A stretch of 64,000 bases of DNA from Streptomyces katrae (GCF_002028425.1 NZ_CP020042.1:1550001-1614000); one strand, 5' to 3'; shown: positions 1 through 10,481, counted from the stretch's first letter. The notes: generated by a model not told the origin, from the sequence alone. Program-made: numbers and translations.

Positions 1-359
1 GTGGCACCCGGACGGACCACGTCGAGCCCCACGTCGGTGAGGGTGAGCTCCACGCGGCTGCGCACTCCCAGACCGTGGGCGACGATCCGGTCGAGCCACT
101 GCCCGGCGGTGGTGGACCCGTGGTACCGGCCGGTCAGGGCCAGCCGGTGCTCGGGGAGGCCGCCGGGGGCGGCGGGCAGTTCCGGCAGGTCGTTCTGCAG
201 GGCACCGCGCCATTTCCAGCCCTGCCGCATCAGCCAGTAGACGAAGGCGATGAAGACGAGCAGACCGATCACCCACGCGATGCGCGCGCCCCAGTCCGTC
301 ACCTCCGCCGACTGTCGTTCGGCGGCCTCGGCGGCCAGTTGGATCACTGCAGGTGTCAC
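1..359 (-). CDS. Partial membrane protein downstream of pyrC
   Basis: The reading frame starts at a GTG whose last two bases lie in the pyrC stop codon (GTGA overlap) and runs off the left edge, leaving about 119 residues. Residues 25-43 form one hydrophobic segment (IAWVIGLLVFIAFVYWLM), preceded by a short polar N-terminus and followed by a soluble domain. No enzymatic motif is visible. In Streptomyces a small membrane protein commonly sits between pyrC and carA; this fits that position, so it is probably cotranscribed with the pyr operon. Function unknown; the C-terminus is not in the window. Confidence 0.7.
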   Translation of the reverse strand, partial: MTPAVIQLAAEAAERQSAEVTDWGARIAWVIGLLVFIAFVYWLMRQGWKWRGALQNDLPELPAAPGGLPEHRLALTGRYHGSTTAGQWLDRIVAHGLGVRSRVELTLTDVGLDVVRPGA

Positions 360-1648
360 GCGAGCTTCCCGTCCACGACCGTTGCGCGGCCCCGCAGGAA
401 GGTGTGGGTGACGCGCCCCGGCAGCTCGCGGCCCTCGTAGGGCGTGTTGCGGCTGCGGGAGGCGAAGTGTGCGGGGTCCACGAGACCACGGTACGAGGTA
501 TCGACCAAGGTCAGGTTCGCGGGTTCACCTGCCGAGACGGGCCGGCCGTGCTGGTGGGACAGGCCGCCGATGCGGGCGGGGGCGAAGGACATGCGCTCGG
601 CGACGCCGGCCCAGTCCAGCATCCCGGTCTCCACCATCGTCTGCTGGACGACGGAGAGCGCGGTCTCCAGGCCCACCATGCCCATGGCGGCGGCGGCCCA
701 CTCGCAGTCCTTGTCCTCGTGCGGGTGCGGGGCGTGGTCGGTGGCGACGATGTCGATCGTGCCGTCGGCGAGCGCCTCGCGCAGGGCCATCACGTCGCGC
801 TCGGTGCGCAGCGGCGGGTTGACCTTGTAGACCGGGTTGTACGAGCGCACCAGCTCGTCGGTGAGGAGCAGGTGGTGCGGGGTGACCTCGGCGGTGACGT
901 CGATGCCGCGGGACTTGGCCCAGCGGACGATCTCGACGGAGCCGGCGGTGGAGAGGTGGCAGATGTGCACGCGGGAGCCGACGTGCTCGGCGAGGAGGAC
1001 GTCGCGGGCGATGATCGACTCCTCGGCGACGGCCGGCCAGCCACCGAGGCCGAGCTCCGCGGAGACGGTGCCCTCGTTCATCTGGGCGCCCTCGGTGAGG
1101 CGGGGCTCCTGGGCGTGCTGGGCGACGACGCCGCCGAAGGCCTTCACGTACTCCAGGGCGCGGCGCATGATCACGGCGTCGTCCACGCACTTGCCGTCGT
1201 CGGAGAAGACGGTGACGCGGGCGGCGGACTCGTGCATGGCGCCCAGCTCGGAGAGCTGCTTGCCCTCCAGGCCGACGGTGACGGCGCCGATGGGCTGCAC
1301 GTCGCAGTAGCCGGACTCCTTGCCCAGGCGCCACACCTGCTCGACGACACCGGCGGTGTCGGCGACGGGGAAGGTGTTGGCCATCGCGAAGACGGCGGTG
1401 TAGCCGCCGGAGGCGGCGGCGCGGGTGCCGGTCAGGACGGTCTCGGAGTCCTCGCGGCCGGGCTCGCGCAGGTGGGTGTGCAGGTCGACGAGGCCCGGGA
1501 GGAGGACCTGGCCGGCGGCCTCGATGACGGTGTCGACGCCCTCGGCGGAGAGCCCGGCTCCGACCTCGGCGATGGTCTCGCCGTCGATCAGGACGTCCTG
1601 CGCCTCGCCGCCGAGGACCTGCGCACCGCGGATAAGGATCTTGCTCAT
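356..1648 (-). CDS. pyrC: Dihydroorotase
   Basis: Catalyses reversible cyclisation of N-carbamoyl-aspartate to dihydroorotate, step three of UMP synthesis. The 430-residue protein has the amidohydrolase zinc motif DLHTHLREPG at 55-64, metal-ligand candidates H178 and H231, and the catalytic aspartate in ATDHAPH at 302-308. FSDDGK around D151 indicates the class I bacterial type that uses an aspartate rather than a carboxylated lysine as bridging ligand (family knowledge). The ATG lies two bases after the pyrB stop, so it is an operon member. Length is normal for the family. Confidence 0.97.
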   Translation of the reverse strand: MSKILIRGAQVLGGEAQDVLIDGETIAEVGAGLSAEGVDTVIEAAGQVLLPGLVDLHTHLREPGREDSETVLTGTRAAASGGYTAVFAMANTFPVADTAGVVEQVWRLGKESGYCDVQPIGAVTVGLEGKQLSELGAMHESAARVTVFSDDGKCVDDAVIMRRALEYVKAFGGVVAQHAQEPRLTEGAQMNEGTVSAELGLGGWPAVAEESIIARDVLLAEHVGSRVHICHLSTAGSVEIVRWAKSRGIDVTAEVTPHHLLLTDELVRSYNPVYKVNPPLRTERDVMALREALADGTIDIVATDHAPHPHEDKDCEWAAAAMGMVGLETALSVVQQTMVETGMLDWAGVAERMSFAPARIGGLSHQHGRPVSAGEPANLTLVDTSYRGLVDPAHFASRSRNTPYEGRELPGRVTHTFLRGRATVVDGKLA

Positions 1649-1650
1649 GG

Positions 1651-2640
1651 TTACTTGTTCTCCTCGGTGCGGGCGGCGGTGCTGGTGGTGACGGCGGGCT
1701 CGGAGCCTCCGAGCAGCAGGTACAGGACGGCCATGCGGATGGAGACGCCGTTGGCGACCTGCTCGACGACCGTGCAGCGGTCGGAGTCGGCGACCTCGGC
1801 GGTGATCTCCATGCCGCGGACCATGGGGCCGGGGTGCATCACGATGGCGTGCTCGGGCATCCGGGCCATGCGGGCGCCGTCCAGGCCGTAGCGGCGGGAG
1901 TACTCGCGCTCGGTCGGGAAGAAGGCGGCGTTCATCCGCTCGCGCTGGACGCGCAGCATCATGACCGCGTCGGACTTCGGCAGCACCTCGTCCAGGCTGT
2001 ACGAGACCTCGCAGGGCCAGTTCTCGACGCCGACCGGCACCAGGGTGGGCGGGGCCACCAGGGTGACCTCGGCGCCGAGGGTGTGCAGCAGGTCGACGTT
2101 GGAGCGGGCCACGCGGCTGTGGAGGACGTCGCCGACGATGGTGATCCGGCGGCCGTCGAGGCCCTTGCCGAGACCGGCGTCGCGGCCGACCAGGCGGCGG
2201 CGCATGGTGAAGGCGTCGAGCAGGGCCTGTGTGGGGTGCTGGTGGGTGCCGTCGCCGGCGTTGATCACCGGGGCGTCGATCCAGCCGGAGTTGGCGAGCC
2301 GGTAGGGGGCGCCGGAGGCGTGGTGGCGGATGACGACCGCGTCGACGCCCATGGCCTCCAGGGTCTGGGCGGTGTCCTTGAGGGACTCGCCCTTGGAGAC
2401 GCTGGAGCCCTTCGCGGCGAAGTTGATGACGTCGGCGGAGAGGCGCTTCTCGGCGGCTTCGAAGGAGATCCGGGTGCGGGTCGAGTCCTCGAAGAACAGG
2501 TTGCAGATCGTGCGGCCGCGCAGGGTGGGCAGCTTCTTTATCGGCCGGTCGGCGACGCGCGCCATCTCCTCGGCGGTGTCGAGGATGAGGACGGCGTCGT
2601 CGCGCGTGAGGTCGGCGGCCGAGATGAGGTGGCGCTTCAT
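1651..2640 (-). CDS. pyrB: Aspartate carbamoyltransferase catalytic subunit
   Basis: Transfers the carbamoyl group to L-aspartate, the committed step of pyrimidine synthesis. The chosen ATG gives 329 residues beginning [11 protein letters not shown] and has a GGAG about eight bases upstream; the open frame continues upstream but is not conserved-looking. The carbamoyl-phosphate motif FFEDSTRTR lies at 49-57 and the HPTQALLD motif is present. A GC-rich hairpin at about 2716-2734 lies in the 107-base pyrR-pyrB spacer but lacks a U tract, so whether it attenuates is unclear. Confidence 0.96.
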   Translation of the reverse strand: MKRHLISAADLTRDDAVLILDTAEEMARVADRPIKKLPTLRGRTICNLFFEDSTRTRISFEAAEKRLSADVINFAAKGSSVSKGESLKDTAQTLEAMGVDAVVIRHHASGAPYRLANSGWIDAPVINAGDGTHQHPTQALLDAFTMRRRLVGRDAGLGKGLDGRRITIVGDVLHSRVARSNVDLLHTLGAEVTLVAPPTLVPVGVENWPCEVSYSLDEVLPKSDAVMMLRVQRERMNAAFFPTEREYSRRYGLDGARMARMPEHAIVMHPGPMVRGMEITAEVADSDRCTVVEQVANGVSIRMAVLYLLLGGSEPAVTTSTAARTEENK

Positions 2641-2747
2641 CTGGGTGCTCCGTAAGTCGGGAGGAGGGCAGGCAGACGGGGCTGACGGTGGTGCGGGCAG
2701 GGCAGGCCGGGGCACGGACCCCGCAGCGGGGCCCGGTACCGGGGTGG

Positions 2748-3371
<624 letters not shown>

Positions 3372-3492
3372 TTAAAGGACGTCTGATGTACGCCGTCCAC
3401 GGTACCAGGGCCCGGCGGACACCCGCGCACCGAGGCCCCGCGCTCCCCCTCGTACGAGGGGGTCGATGACCATTCGGCTTGACGCATCCACG

Positions 3493-3505
3493 TAACGCTG
3501 CGTAA
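3493..3505 (+). promoter_or_regulatory. BldD operator upstream of bldD
   Basis: TAACGCTGCGTAA matches the published BldD consensus TNACNCWGNGTNA at every defined position. It lies 60 bases before the bldD start, as expected for BldD autorepression. A second dyad, CTCACAGTGAG, follows at about 3507-3517. Confidence 0.8.
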
Positions 3506-3564
3506 CCTCACAGTGAGTTACCAGCCGCGCGGCGGAGCCGCACGTCACAGCGTCCGGGAGCGTT

Positions 3565-4065
3565 ATGTCCAGCGAATACGCCAAACAGCTCGGGGCCAAG
3601 CTCCGCGCCATCCGCACCCAGCAGGGCCTCTCCCTCCACGGTGTCGAGGAGAAGTCCCAGGGCCGTTGGAAGGCCGTGGTGGTCGGTTCTTACGAGCGCG
3701 GGGACCGCGCCGTGACCGTCCAGCGCCTCGCCGAGCTGGCGGACTTCTACGGGGTTCCGGTCCAGGAGCTGCTCCCGGGCACGACCCCGGGCGGGGCCGC
3801 CGAGCCGCCGCCGAAGCTCCGCCTCGACCTGGAGCGCCTGGCGGGCGTGCCCGCCGAGAAGGCCGGCCCGCTCCAGCGTTACGCCGCGACCATCCAGAGC
3901 CAGCGCGGCGACTACAACGGCAAGGTGCTGTCGATCCGCCAGGACGACCTGCGCACCCTGGCCGTCATCTACGACCAGTCCCCCTCGGTCCTGACCGAGC
4001 AGCTGATCAGCTGGGGCGTCCTGGACGCCGACGCGCGCCGCGCCGTGGCCCACGAGGACATCTAG
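3565..4065 (+). CDS. bldD: BldD, c-di-GMP-controlled master repressor of development
   Basis: Represses sporulation genes during vegetative growth as a dimer assembled by tetrameric c-di-GMP. The 166-residue protein has an XRE-type helix-turn-helix at about 10-65 and a C-terminal effector domain. The c-di-GMP signature RXD-X8-RXXD is intact: R114-G-D116 and R125-Q-D-D128, the residues used in S. coelicolor BldD. ATG with GGGAG upstream. Divergent from pyrR; autoregulated through the operator at 3493-3505; followed by a strong terminator. Confidence 0.98.
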   Translation: MSSEYAKQLGAKLRAIRTQQGLSLHGVEEKSQGRWKAVVVGSYERGDRAVTVQRLAELADFYGVPVQELLPGTTPGGAAEPPPKLRLDLERLAGVPAEKAGPLQRYAATIQSQRGDYNGKVLSIRQDDLRTLAVIYDQSPSVLTEQLISWGVLDADARRAVAHEDI

Positions 4066-4098
4066 TCCCCCGGCCGCTCCGGCCACCAGCAGAAACGT

Positions 4099-4143
4099 AC
4101 CGGCGGGTGCCGGGGCCCCAGGGTCCCGGCACCCGCCGGTTTT
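4099..4143 (+). terminator. Rho-independent terminator of bldD
   Basis: A GC-rich inverted repeat with a stem of about 16 bases (ACCGGCGGGTGCCGGG and its complement), ending in TTTT, lies 34 bases after the bldD stop. Confidence 0.85.
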
Positions 4144-4164
4144 CGTGCGCCCGCACCCGGCGGG

Positions 4165-4210
4165 CATACGGAAGGGCCCGCGACGCGGACGTCGCGGGCC
4201 CTTCCGTATG
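4165..4210. terminator. Bidirectional hairpin terminator between bldD and nusB
   Basis: A perfect 20-base inverted repeat around a six-base loop (CATACGGAAGGGCCCGCGAC and its complement). It lies 13 bases after the nusB stop, so it ends the minus-strand operon and backs up the bldD terminator. Confidence 0.85.
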
Positions 4211-4223
4211 TGCGGTGCGCTCG

Positions 4224-4658
4224 TCAGCCCTCGCCGCGGCGCAGGCTCGGCTTCAGGTCCTTGAAGCGGGCCAGCAGGCCGTTGACGAAGGCCGGCGAGT
4301 CGTCCGTGGAGAACTCCTTCGCCAGCTGCACCGCCTCGTCGATCGCCACGGCGTCCGGGGTCTCGTCGACCCAGATCAGCTCGTAGGCGCCCAGCCGCAG
4401 GATGTTCCGGTCGACGACCGGCATGCGGTCGAGCTCCCAGTCCACGGCGTAGGTGACGATCAGGTCGTCGATGCGGTTCACCTTCTCGGCGTAGCCCTCG
4501 ACGAGGTCCATCGTGAAGGCGCTGACCGGCGGCTGCCGGACGTCCGCATTCGCGTGCCGGATCCAGTCCGCGAGGACCTCGCGCACGGGCACGCCGCGCT
4601 GGTCGGCCTCGAAGAGGATCTGGAAGGCGCGCTTGCGCGCGTTGCTCCGGGCAGCCAC
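4224..4658 (-). CDS. nusB: Transcription antitermination factor NusB
   Basis: Binds boxA RNA with NusE (S10) to promote antitermination of rRNA operons. The 144-residue all-helical protein begins ARSNARKRAFQILFEAD and contains YAVDWELDRMPVVDRNILRLG, split here as YAVDWELDRM and PVVDRNILRLG, typical of NusB. It starts two bases after the efp stop and is the last gene of its operon before the hairpin at 4165-4210. Confidence 0.95.
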   Translation of the reverse strand: MAARSNARKRAFQILFEADQRGVPVREVLADWIRHANADVRQPPVSAFTMDLVEGYAEKVNRIDDLIVTYAVDWELDRMPVVDRNILRLGAYELIWVDETPDAVAIDEAVQLAKEFSTDDSPAFVNGLLARFKDLKPSLRRGEG

Positions 4659-4660
4659 GG

Positions 4661-5227
4661 TTAGCTGTTCACCCGGCCGAGGTAGTCGGAGGTGCGGGTG
4701 TCGACCTTGATCTTCTCGCCGGTGGTGACGAAGAGCGGGACCTGGATCTCGTGGCCGGTCTCCAGCGTGGCGGGCTTGGTGCCGCCGGTGGAGCGGTCGC
4801 CCTGGACGCCCGGGTCGGTGTGGGAGATGGTCAGCTCGACGGCGGCCGGGAGCTCGACGTAGAGCACCTCGCCCTCGTGCTGCGCGACCGAGGCGGTGAA
4901 GCCCTCGATGAGGAAGTTGGCGGCGTCGCCGACGGCCTTGCGGTCGACCATCAGCTGGTCGTAGGTCTGCATGTCCATGAAGACGAAGTAGTCGCCGTCC
5001 ATGTACGAGAACTGCATGTCGCGGCGGTCGATGGTGGCCGTCTCGACCTTCACACCGGCGTTGAAGGTCTTGTCGACGACCTTGCCCGAGAGCACGTTCT
5101 TGAGCTTGGTGCGCACGAAGGCCGGGCCCTTGCCGGGCTTGACGTGCTGGAACTCGACGACGGACCAGAGCTGGTCACCGTCGAGCTTGAGCACCATGCC
5201 GTTCTTGAGGTCGTTCGTGGAAGCCAC
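4661..5227 (-). CDS. efp: Elongation factor P
   Basis: Relieves ribosome stalling at polyproline stretches by entering near the E site. The 188-residue protein has the three-domain EF-P layout. The loop [10 protein letters not shown] places K33 at the tip that contacts the peptidyl-tRNA CCA end. No EpmA-type modification gene is nearby, which fits an unmodified or differently modified actinobacterial factor (inference). Upstream of and coupled to nusB. Confidence 0.97.
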   Translation of the reverse strand: MASTNDLKNGMVLKLDGDQLWSVVEFQHVKPGKGPAFVRTKLKNVLSGKVVDKTFNAGVKVETATIDRRDMQFSYMDGDYFVFMDMQTYDQLMVDRKAVGDAANFLIEGFTASVAQHEGEVLYVELPAAVELTISHTDPGVQGDRSTGGTKPATLETGHEIQVPLFVTTGEKIKVDTRTSDYLGRVNS

Positions 5228-5286
5228 GGTTGCGGAATCTCCTGCACTGGAAGACCAGGGAGGCGCACACGGCCCGGCACAGCGGA

Positions 5287-6393
5287 CTACAGTGCGAGCA
5301 GCTCCTTGGTCGTAATGGTGAGTAGCTCGGGACCGCCGTCCGCCTCGGGGCGCACGACGAGCGTGTCATCGATCCGGACACCTCCCCGGCCGGGGAGGTG
5401 AACCCCCGGTTCGACGGTGACCGGCACGCAAGCGTCCAGTTTACCCATTGCCGTAGGTGCAAGCTGCGGGTCCTCGTCGTTTTCGAGGCCGACCCCGTGT
5501 CCCATGCACCCCGCCAGTTCCTCGCCGTAGCCCGCCGAGTCCAGCACGGACCGGGCGGCATGGTCGACTTCGCGGTAGGCGGCGCCGGGCAGCAGCGCCT
5601 CCCGGCCGGCCCGCTGGGCGGCGAAGACCAGGTCGTACAGCTCGATCTGCCAGTCGGCCGGAGTGGTGCCGATCACGAAGGTGCGGCCGATCTCGCAGCG
5701 GTAGCCCCGGTAGTTCGCGCCGAGGCAGACGGACAGGAAGTCGCCCTCCTCCACCCGCCGGTCCGAGGGCCGGTGGCGGGAGCGGCCGGAGTGCGGGCCG
5801 GTGCCGACGGAGGTCGGGAAGGCGGGACCGTCCGCCCCGTGGTCGACCAGCCTGCGTTCCAGCTCCAGGGCCAGGTGGCGTTCGGTGCGCCCGACCAGGA
5901 TCGACTCCAGCAGCTCCCCGAGGGCCTGGTCGGCGATCTCGGCGGCGATGCGCAGGCAGGCGATCTCCTCCTCGTCCTTGACCAGCCGCTGCTGTTCCAC
6001 GGCGGTGCCCAGGTCGGCGAGCCGCAGCCGGGGCGCGACGGAGCTGACGGCGCGGTGCCGGGCGACGGTGAGGTGGTGCTCCTCGACGGCGAGGGTGTCC
6101 GCCCGCGCGGCGGCGGCGCGGTCGGCCGCGGCCACCGCCGGATCGGCCCCGGGGCCGCCCAGCAGGCTGAGCGTCAGCCCCTCGTCCAGGCGTCCTTCCT
6201 CGGCCTCGCCGGTGGGGGCGGACGCGCAGAAGAGCTCGTCGGCGGCGGGCCCGACCAGCAGGACGGCGCCCAGCGGGGACGCCCCGGTGAGGTAGCGGAC
6301 GTTCGCCGGACGCGTGATCAGGGCAGCGGAGTTGCCCGCGGCGGCGCAGCGCTCGCGGAGCAGGCCCCTGCGGGCCGCGTACACGTCTGACAT
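5287..6393 (-). CDS. M24-family Xaa-Pro peptidase homologue with altered metal site
   Basis: The 368-residue protein has the creatinase N-domain and pita-bread C-domain of aminopeptidase P/prolidase. The ligand positions deviate. The first Asp of the usual D-x-G motif is Cys (SVCLGANY), the second Asp is Glu (CEIGRTF), the His in GHGVGL and the Glu in VEPG are kept, and the last Glu is Asp (RIDDT). It may therefore bind metal poorly or act as a non-peptidase. The ATG is chosen because the frame upstream overlaps the next gene. It lies just before efp, as in other actinomycetes. Confidence 0.8.
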   Translation of the reverse strand: MSDVYAARRGLLRERCAAAGNSAALITRPANVRYLTGASPLGAVLLVGPAADELFCASAPTGEAEEGRLDEGLTLSLLGGPGADPAVAAADRAAAARADTLAVEEHHLTVARHRAVSSVAPRLRLADLGTAVEQQRLVKDEEEIACLRIAAEIADQALGELLESILVGRTERHLALELERRLVDHGADGPAFPTSVGTGPHSGRSRHRPSDRRVEEGDFLSVCLGANYRGYRCEIGRTFVIGTTPADWQIELYDLVFAAQRAGREALLPGAAYREVDHAARSVLDSAGYGEELAGCMGHGVGLENDEDPQLAPTAMGKLDACVPVTVEPGVHLPGRGGVRIDDTLVVRPEADGGPELLTITTKELLAL

Positions 6394-6475
6394 GTCTTCG
6401 AGCCTACGAGCGCCCCGCGCATCCGGCCCGGCGAGCGCGTCCGGACGGGCCCGCGCCCGGCCTCCCCCGCGGCCC

Positions 6476-7210
6476 CTACCAGCGCGGAGGGCTCGCCAGG
6501 GCCCGCGCCAGGGCCTCGTCCAGGGCCCGCGCGGTGGCTTCCACGTCGAGGTGGGAGTTGTCGATGATCGGCAGCCCGGAGCCGTACCAGCCGGCCATCC
6601 GGCCGTGGATGCGGGCGACCTCCTCGTCGGACAGCCGCCGGTTGCCGGAGCGGGCGGCGTTGCGGTCGAGGACGATCTCCAGGCCCGGGAGCAGGACGAC
6701 GGGCAGCAGGGCGGGCCCCACGTGGCGCTTCCAGCCGCCGAGGCCGACCACGGGCCGGTCCGGGAAGACGGCGTCGTCCAGGATGCAGGAGATGCCGTTG
6801 GCCAGGAAGTTGCGGGCGGCGAAGCCGCAGGTGCGGCGGGCGAGGCGGTACTGGGCCTCGGAGTGGTCGTTCCAGCCGGCCTGCGGGTCCGCGAAGCCCG
6901 AGCGGACCCATTCGCGGACGTCGTCCAGGCTGATGTGCGCGGTGGGCACCGGGCGGGTCGCCGCCCAGTGCCGGGCCACGGTGGTCTTGCCGGCGCCCGC
7001 CGGGCCGATGAGCAGCACGGCGAGCGTGGCACCGCCCGTCCCCGCGGCGGGGGGAGCGGCCGGCGCGGCCGCGGCGGGGGGCAGCGGGATGTGCCCGGTC
7101 GCCTCGGGCACCGGGGGCGCCGGCCAGCCCTGCGCGGGGGGTATCGGCGGGGGCGGGGGCGGCGCCGGGTGCTGTCCCGGCGGGCCCCAGCCCCCCACTC
7201 CGTGCTGCAT
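6476..7210 (-). CDS. P-loop ATP-binding protein with proline-rich N-terminus
   Basis: The product is 244 residues from the ATG at 7210. That start has GGAG eight bases upstream; a GTG three codons earlier overlaps that GGAG and is less likely. Residues 1-60 are Pro/Gly/Ala-rich and probably disordered. A Walker A loop GPAGAGKT at 69-76 opens a kinase-like AAA domain (zeta-toxin or shikimate-kinase type fold). DVREW follows, and a later RLSDEEVARIHGRM helix is seen. The substrate is unknown. It lies between the M24 gene and the aro cluster. Confidence 0.65.
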   Translation of the reverse strand: MQHGVGGWGPPGQHPAPPPPPPIPPAQGWPAPPVPEATGHIPLPPAAAAPAAPPAAGTGGATLAVLLIGPAGAGKTTVARHWAATRPVPTAHISLDDVREWVRSGFADPQAGWNDHSEAQYRLARRTCGFAARNFLANGISCILDDAVFPDRPVVGLGGWKRHVGPALLPVVLLPGLEIVLDRNAARSGNRRLSDEEVARIHGRMAGWYGSGLPIIDNSHLDVEATARALDEALARALASPPRW

Positions 7211-7256
7211 CCGCGCCACTCCGTCTCGTTCAGGCGACTGATGCGAGAACGTTATC

Positions 7257-7697
7257 TCAGCCCGTGACCTCTTCGGCCAGCGCGCGCAGCGCCAGCCGGT
7301 AGGAGCCCAGGCCGAAGCCCGCGACGGTGCCGGTCGCCACGGCCGCGATGACCGAGGTGTGCCGGAACTCCTCCCGGGCGTACGGGTTGGAGATGTGCAC
7401 CTCGATCAGCGGGGCGGTGCGCTGCGCGGCCGCGTCCCGCATGGCGTACGAGTAGTGCGTGAAGGCGCCCGGGTTGATCACGACCGGGATCTTGCCGTCC
7501 GCCGCCTCGTGCAGCCAGCGCACGAGCTCGCCCTCGTCGTTGGTCTCGCGGACCTCGACGTCGAAGCCGAGTTCGGCGCCCAGGGTGCGGCAGCTCTCGA
7601 CCAGGCCGGCGTACGAGGTGGCCCCGTACACGTCGGGCTCGCGGGAGCCGAGCCGGCCCAGGTTCGGGCCGTTCAGCACCAGGACGGGGCGGCTCAC
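7257..7697 (-). CDS. aroQ: Type II 3-dehydroquinate dehydratase
   Basis: Dehydrates 3-dehydroquinate to 3-dehydroshikimate in the shikimate pathway. The 146-residue protein starts at GTG ([14 protein letters not shown]) with a GTGA overlap on the aroB stop. It has the flexible-lid region [11 protein letters not shown] with the catalytic Tyr, NPGAFTHYS, and the [15 protein letters not shown] motif of dodecameric type II enzymes. Last gene of the coupled aroK-aroB-aroQ block. Confidence 0.95.
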   Translation of the reverse strand: MSRPVLVLNGPNLGRLGSREPDVYGATSYAGLVESCRTLGAELGFDVEVRETNDEGELVRWLHEAADGKIPVVINPGAFTHYSYAMRDAAAQRTAPLIEVHISNPYAREEFRHTSVIAAVATGTVAGFGLGSYRLALRALAEEVTG

Positions 7698-8785
7698 GCC
7701 GACACCTCGCCGTACGCGGCGATCAGGTGGGCCGGGTCGGGGCCCTCCAGGACGGTCGGCTTGCCCAGTCCGTCGAGGACGATGAAGCGCAGCAGGTTGC
7801 CGCGGGACTTCTTGTCGACCTGCATGGTCTGGAGCAGCTTGGTCCACTGGTCGCCGCGGTAGGTCAGCGGCAGGCCGACGGAGGCGAGGACGGACTTGTG
7901 GCGGTCGGCCGTGGCGTCGTCCAGGCGTCCGGCGAGGCGGCCGAGTTCGGCGGCGAAGACCATGCCGACGGAGACGGCCGCGCCGTGGCGCCACTTGTAG
8001 CGCTCGTTCTTCTCGATGGCGTGCGCGAGGGTGTGGCCGTAGTTGAGGATCTCCCGCAGGCCCGACTCCTTGAGGTCGCTGGAGACCACGTCGGCCTTGA
8101 CCTGGATGGAGCGGACGATCAGCTCGGCCGTGTGCGGGCCGGCGGGCGTGCGGGCCGCCGCCGGGTCCTCCTCGATCAGGTCGAGGATCACCGGGTCGGA
8201 GATGAAGCCGGCCTTGATGATCTCGGCGAGGCCGCTGACGTAGTCGTTGACGGGCAGCGACTCCAGCGCGGCGAGGTCGCACAGCACACCGGCCGGCGGG
8301 TGGAAGGCGCCGACGAGGTTCTTGCCCTCGGCGGTGTTGATGCCGGTCTTGCCGCCGACGGCCGCGTCGACCATCGCCAGGACGGTGGTCGGGACGGCGA
8401 TCCAGCGCACGCCGCGCAGCCACGTGGCCGCGACGAAGCCCGCCAGGTCGGTGGTGGCGCCGCCGCCCACGCCGACGATCACGTCGGTGCGGGTGAAGTT
8501 CGACTGGCCCAGCGCCTTCCAGCAGTAGGCCGCCACCTCGACGGTCTTGGCCTCCTCGGCGTTGGGCACCTGGATGGCGATGGCCTCGTAGCCCTGTTCG
8601 GCCAGGTCCGCGCGCAGCGCCTCGCCGGTCTCGGCAAGGGCCTCGGGGTGGATCACGGCCACCCGCTGGGCCCTGGTGCCGATCAGGCCGCCGAGCTCGC
8701 CGAGCAGCTGCCGGCCGACCAGCACGTCGTACGCGTCGTGTCCTGCGCTGGCGCCGACCTGGATCCGCGTCACCTGGTCTGTCAT
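7694..8785 (-). CDS. aroB: 3-Dehydroquinate synthase
   Basis: Converts DAHP to 3-dehydroquinate using NAD and Zn. The 363 residues (start [11 protein letters not shown]) include the NAD-binding [11 protein letters not shown] motif and a metal-binding region with [11 protein letters not shown]. The ATG overlaps the aroK stop by four bases. The open frame upstream of this ATG lies within aroK and is ignored. Confidence 0.97.
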   Translation of the reverse strand: MTDQVTRIQVGASAGHDAYDVLVGRQLLGELGGLIGTRAQRVAVIHPEALAETGEALRADLAEQGYEAIAIQVPNAEEAKTVEVAAYCWKALGQSNFTRTDVIVGVGGGATTDLAGFVAATWLRGVRWIAVPTTVLAMVDAAVGGKTGINTAEGKNLVGAFHPPAGVLCDLAALESLPVNDYVSGLAEIIKAGFISDPVILDLIEEDPAAARTPAGPHTAELIVRSIQVKADVVSSDLKESGLREILNYGHTLAHAIEKNERYKWRHGAAVSVGMVFAAELGRLAGRLDDATADRHKSVLASVGLPLTYRGDQWTKLLQTMQVDKKSRGNLLRFIVLDGLGKPTVLEGPDPAHLIAAYGEVSA

Positions 8786-9300
8786 ACGTCCTTCAACTCC
8801 AGAGCGTCGAGGACCGCCTGGGCGACCTCTTCGGGGGTGCGTTCGTCCGTGGCCACCACGACGCGCGCGACTTCGGTGTACAGGGGGCGCCGGGCCTCCA
8901 TCAGCTCGCGCCACTGCCGGCGCGGGTTGACGGCCAGCAGGGGGCGGGCCGCGCCGAGGCCGACGCGGCGCACGGCCTCCTCGACGTCCATCGACAGGTA
9001 GGCGACGGGCAGGCCGGCCAGCAGGGCGCGGGTGCCCGCGTCGAGGACGGCGCCGCCGCCGAGGGCGAGGACGCCCGTGTGCCCGGCGAGGGCGGCGGCG
9101 ACCGCCTCCCGCTCCAGCTCACGGAAGTACGGCTCGCCCTCGTCGACGAAGATGTCGGAGATCTCGCGGCCCTGGGCGGCGACGATGTCCGCGTCCGTGT
9201 CCCGGTAGGGGACGCCGAGCCGCTCGGCGAGCAGCGCCCCCACCGTGGACTTGCCGGACCCCATGGGGCCGACGAGGACGACGAGCGGTCCGCCCGTCAC
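8782..9300 (-). CDS. aroK: Shikimate kinase
   Basis: Phosphorylates shikimate at the 3-hydroxyl using ATP. The 172-residue P-loop protein has Walker A GPMGSGKS near residues 11-18, the shikimate-binding DTDADIV segment and FRELE, and the GGGAV motif. It starts at a GTG overlapping the aroC stop (GTGA) and ends by overlapping aroB, so it is translationally coupled on both sides. Confidence 0.96.
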   Translation of the reverse strand: MTGGPLVVLVGPMGSGKSTVGALLAERLGVPYRDTDADIVAAQGREISDIFVDEGEPYFRELEREAVAAALAGHTGVLALGGGAVLDAGTRALLAGLPVAYLSMDVEEAVRRVGLGAARPLLAVNPRRQWRELMEARRPLYTEVARVVVATDERTPEEVAQAVLDALELKDV

Positions 9301-10481
9301 CGGATCTGCAGGTTGTCGAGGTACGACTGCACGTTGCGGCGGGTCTCGGCGACCGAGTCGCCGCCGAACTTCTCCACGACCGCGTCGGCCAGGACGAGCG
9401 CGACCATGGCCTCGGCGACGATGCCCGCGGCGGGCACGGCGCAGACGTCGGAGCGCTGGTGGTGGGCCACGGCCGCCTCGCCGGTGGCCACGTCGACGGT
9501 GGCGAGGGCGCGCGGCACGGTCGCGATCGGCTTCATCGCGGCGCGCACGCGCAGCAGTTCACCGGTGGTCAGGCCGCCCTCGGTGCCGCCGGAGCGGCCG
9601 GAGGTGCGCCTGATGCCCTCGGGGGTGGAGACGATCTCGTCGTGCGCCTTCGAGCCGGGCACGCGGGCCAGTTCGAAGCCGTCGCCGACCTCGACGCCCT
9701 TGATGGCCTGGATGCCCATGAGCGCGGCGGCGAGGCGGGCGTCGAGGCGGCGGTCCCAGTGGACGTGGGAGCCGAGGCCGACGGGCACGCCGTAGGCGAG
9801 GACCTCGACGACGCCGCCGAGGGTGTCGCCGTCCTTGTGGGCCTGGTCGATCTCCGCGACCATCGCCTTCGACGCGTCGGCGTCGAGGCAGCGCACCGGG
9901 TCGGCATCCAGCTTCTCGACGTCGGCGGGGGTCGGGTAGACGCCGTAGGGGGCCTTGGCGGAGGCCAGTTCGACCACGTGCGAGACGATCTCGATGCCCG
10001 CGACCTCCTTGACGAAGGAGCGGGCGACGGCGCCGAGGGCGACGCGGGCGGCGGTCTCACGGGCGCTGGCGCGCTCCAGGATCGGACGGGCCTCGTCGAA
10101 GCCGTACTTCTGCATGCCGGCGAGGTCGGCGTGGCCGGGGCGCGGGCGGGTCAGCGGCGCGTTGCGGCCGGTGTCCTTGAGCAGCGCGGGGTCGACGGGG
10201 TCGGCCGACATGACCGTCTCCCACTTGGGCCACTCGGTGTTGCCGACCATGATGGCGACCGGGGAGCCCTGGGACAGGCCGTGGCGGACGCCGCCGAGGA
10301 AGGTGATCTCGTCCTGCTCGAACTTCATCCGGGCACCGCGTCCATAGCCGAGCCGGCGGCGGGCCAGGTGGTCGGCCACCAGCTCGGTGGTGACCGGGAC
10401 GCCGGCGGGAAGGCCCTCCAGCGTCGCGACCAGGGCCGGTCCGTGCGACTCTCCTGCGGTCAGCCAACGCAACCTGCTCAA
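9297..10481 (-). CDS. aroC: Chorismate synthase
   Basis: Makes chorismate from EPSP using reduced FMN. The 394 residues include the signatures TAGESHGP near the N-terminus and GRSGGTEGG near the C-terminus. The start is TTG at 10481, preceded by GAGGAG six bases upstream; the ATG slightly upstream is in another frame. First gene of the aroC-K-B-Q coupled block. Confidence 0.96.
   Translation of the reverse strand: MSRLRWLTAGESHGPALVATLEGLPAGVPVTTELVADHLARRRLGYGRGARMKFEQDEITFLGGVRHGLSQGSPVAIMVGNTEWPKWETVMSADPVDPALLKDTGRNAPLTRPRPGHADLAGMQKYGFDEARPILERASARETAARVALGAVARSFVKEVAGIEIVSHVVELASAKAPYGVYPTPADVEKLDADPVRCLDADASKAMVAEIDQAHKDGDTLGGVVEVLAYGVPVGLGSHVHWDRRLDARLAAALMGIQAIKGVEVGDGFELARVPGSKAHDEIVSTPEGIRRTSGRSGGTEGGLTTGELLRVRAAMKPIATVPRALATVDVATGEAAVAHHQRSDVCAVPAAGIVAEAMVALVLADAVVEKFGGDSVAETRRNVQSYLDNLQIR

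Noticed and set aside
353..1891. Long plus-strand open frame across pyrC and pyrB
   Set aside because: Its product is low-complexity (Gly, Asp, Val, His) and it is the antisense of two clear genes; high G+C keeps such frames open.
8382..8914. Upstream extension of aroB to 8914
   Set aside because: The extra residues lie inside aroK and are Arg/Gly-rich; the ATG at 8785 overlaps the aroK stop in the usual way.
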